7,348 nucleotides of DNA from MAG-121220-bin8 sp964433845 (GTDB lineage Bacteria; Bacteroidota; Bacteroidia; Flavobacteriales; Flavobacteriaceae). The stretch covers positions 1 through 7,348 of the forward strand of contig CAYSTA010000049.1 of NCBI GenBank assembly GCA_964433845.1. The letters are read 5' to 3'. The position numbers and the translations under genes are program-made. Of this stretch, positions 5,898 through 7,348 are shown one piece after another (positions within the stretch are counted from its first letter, which is position 1; every line of letters starts with the position of its first letter). The notes below the pieces were generated by a model, which saw only the letters and a program-made list of their open reading frames with translations, did no database searches and was not told where the DNA came from.

Positions 5898-7211
5898 ATG
5901 ATTTTTTTAATTAAAACAATTCAATTTCTATTAAGTCTAGGAATCATAGTAGCTCTTCATGAATTGGGACACTTTATTCCAGCTAAACTATTTAATACTA
6001 AAGTTGAAAAGTTTTATTTATTTTTTGATTGGCCTTATGCATTGTTTAAAAAGAAAATAGGTGAAACGGAATATGGAATTGGAACTATCCCACTTGGTGG
6101 ATATGTAAAAATTGCTGGAATGATTGATGAGAGTATGGATACGGAACATTTAGCGAAAGAACCAGAGCCATGGGAATATAGATCAAAACCAGCTTGGCAA
6201 CGACTTATAATTATTAGTGGAGGGGTTGTAGTCAACCTAATTTTAGGGTTTGCAATATATATGATGGTGTCTTTTGTTTGGGGAAAAACTATTTTAACAA
6301 ATGAGAATTTGCCTGGTGGATTTGAGGTTTCTGAATTAGTACAACCATATGGATTTAAAGATGGAGATAAGATTTTGCAGGTTGATGGGAAAGATTTAGA
6401 GAATGTAATAGACATTAATAAATTTTTGTTTTTAAGGGATGTTAGTGAAGTAAGGGTTCAGCATTATGACGGAACAAGGGAGAACATTTCAGTTCCTGAA
6501 GACATCGGAACAATAATGTTTACAAACGGAGTTATGCGCCCTTTTACTCCTTTAGTTCAACCCATTTTAGATACAATAATGCCAAATTCTCCAGCTGAAA
6601 ATGCAGGACTGAAATCTGGTGATAAAATTGTTAGAGTTAATGGGAATGAGATTATTAAATGGCAAGATTTTTCTGAACTAGTAAAATTAAATACTTCTCC
6701 AAATATTAATATTGAAATAGAAAGAGATAATGAAATTATTTCCAATATTATTCCATTAAATGAGGAAAATAAAATAGGTGTTACCGTTTTATTACCTAAA
6801 ATAGTTCCCACAAAAGTAGAATATTCTCTTTTTGAAAGTTTTTCTGAAGGCTATAATATTGCTTATTTTACTCTCACAGATTATGTTGGACAATTTAGTT
6901 ATGTATTTACTCAAAAAGGTATTACTCAACTTGGAGGTTTTGGGACAATAGGAAATCTGTACCCAGCAATTTGGAATTGGCAAGCATTTTGGGAAACAAC
7001 GGCTTTAATTTCTATAATTTTAGCATTTATGAACGCACTACCAATACCTGCTTTAGATGGCGGGCATGCAATGTTTTTGTTTTATGAAATGCTTACTGGA
7101 AGAAAGCCTAATGATAAAATTGTGGGCTATGCTCAAATGTTTGGTTTTTTCCTATTAATTGCTCTAGTTTTATACGCAAATGGGATGGACATTGTTAGAT
7201 GGCTTTTTTAA
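5898..7211 (+). CDS. rseP: RIP metalloprotease RseP (site-2 protease)
   Basis: This 437-residue inner-membrane zinc protease is close to the usual length of about 440-450. The HELGH zinc motif is at 21-25 (His21, Glu22, His25) in the first membrane helix. The third zinc ligand is Asp387 in NALPIPALDGGH (379-390). The second helix carries the conserved GGVVVNLILGF (108-118). Between helices two and three lie two PDZ domains: a divergent one at about 140-200 and a clear one at about 218-300 (MPNSPAENAGLKSGDKI, 228-244). A last hydrophobic helix is at about 412-427. RseP cuts substrates such as anti-sigma factors or remnant signal peptides inside the membrane after a first periplasmic cut; the substrate here is unknown. 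The ATG follows a recognisable promoter by 17 bases. The gene appears monocistronic, with its own promoter and the tRNA gene's separate promoter downstream. Confidence 0.95.
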   Translation: MIFLIKTIQFLLSLGIIVALHELGHFIPAKLFNTKVEKFYLFFDWPYALFKKKIGETEYGIGTIPLGGYVKIAGMIDESMDTEHLAKEPEPWEYRSKPAWQRLIIISGGVVVNLILGFAIYMMVSFVWGKTILTNENLPGGFEVSELVQPYGFKDGDKILQVDGKDLENVIDINKFLFLRDVSEVRVQHYDGTRENISVPEDIGTIMFTNGVMRPFTPLVQPILDTIMPNSPAENAGLKSGDKIVRVNGNEIIKWQDFSELVKLNTSPNINIEIERDNEIISNIIPLNEENKIGVTVLLPKIVPTKVEYSLFESFSEGYNIAYFTLTDYVGQFSYVFTQKGITQLGGFGTIGNLYPAIWNWQAFWETTALISIILAFMNALPIPALDGGHAMFLFYEMLTGRKPNDKIVGYAQMFGFFLLIALVLYANGMDIVRWLF

Positions 7212-7218
7212 TTAATAA

Positions 7219-7249
7219 TTTGAAGACAATGAAATATAATTTATATTTG
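7219..7249 (+). promoter_or_regulatory. Promoter of tRNA-Asn
   Basis: TTTG at 7219-7222, a 19-base spacer, and TATATTTG at 7242-7249 match both elements of the Bacteroidota primary sigma factor consensus without mismatch. The -7 element ends 22 bases before the mature tRNA 5' end, which leaves room for a short leader removed by RNase P. This is the best promoter match in the window. Confidence 0.75.
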
Positions 7250-7271
7250 CCCTCGTTCTAAAAAGCAAAAT

Positions 7272-7345
7272 TCCTCCTTAGCTCAGTTGGTTAGAGCATC
7301 TGACTGTTAATCAGAGGGTCCAAGGTTCGAGTCCTTGAGGGGGAG
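7272..7345 (+). tRNA. trnN: tRNA-Asn (anticodon GUU)
   Basis: The cloverleaf closes completely. The acceptor stem TCCTCCT (7272-7278) pairs with AGGGGGA (7338-7344), with one T-G wobble. The D arm is GCTC/GAGC (7281-7284 and 7294-7297). The anticodon stem TCTGA/TCAGA (7299-7303 and 7311-7315) encloses loop CTGTTAA with anticodon GTT at 7306-7308. A five-base variable loop is followed by the T arm CAAGG-TTCGAGT-CCTTG (7321-7337). The discriminator is G at 7345, usual for tRNA-Asn. The following bases are CAA, so CCA is not encoded and must be added by nucleotidyltransferase. Further tRNA genes could follow beyond the window. Confidence 0.97.
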
Positions 7346-7348
7346 CAA

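Overview
The window is chromosomal DNA of a low-GC member of the Bacteroidota, most likely a flavobacterium. Four things point that way. The coding sequences are strongly AT-rich. Start codons lack Shine-Dalgarno sequences. The TonB-dependent receptor carries an N-terminal carboxypeptidase-regulatory-like domain followed by an LNEVVITGT linker. Promoters match the Bacteroidota primary sigma factor pattern (TTTG, about 19-20 bp, TAnnTTTG). No mobile element, CRISPR array or phage gene is visible, and no gene-free stretch exceeds about 155 bp.

Layout. Positions 1-3390 (+) form a compact three-gene unit: the C-terminal end of a DtxR/MntR-type metal-dependent repressor (FeoA-like domain), a GufA-type ZIP metal transporter 2 bp downstream, and a TonB-dependent outer-membrane receptor 19 bp further on. 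Together they read as a divalent-metal sensing and uptake cassette with a regulator, an inner-membrane permease and an outer-membrane gate. The receptor has an unusual CGVC pair in its plug domain and a Ca-loop-like acidic segment. Its natural substrate cannot be read from the sequence.

Positions 4960-3387 (-) hold a two-gene unit transcribed toward the receptor. The first gene encodes a secreted protein of unknown function built from two repeated alpha/beta modules. The second encodes a TPR lipoprotein whose stop codon overlaps the receptor's stop codon. Positions 5788-5114 (-) encode an SCO1/SenC-type copper chaperone/thioredoxin-fold protein that appears to start at TTG. It is divergent from rseP (5898-7211, +), the site-2 intramembrane protease, and recognisable promoters for both lie in the 109 bp between them. 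The window ends with tRNA-Asn(GUU), preceded by a consensus Bacteroidota promoter.

Most of this is housekeeping or widespread envelope machinery. The parts most worth following up are the regulator-ZIP-receptor cassette with its CxxC plug and the unrecognised duplicated secreted protein paired with the TPR lipoprotein. I see no clear evidence of a wholly new system.
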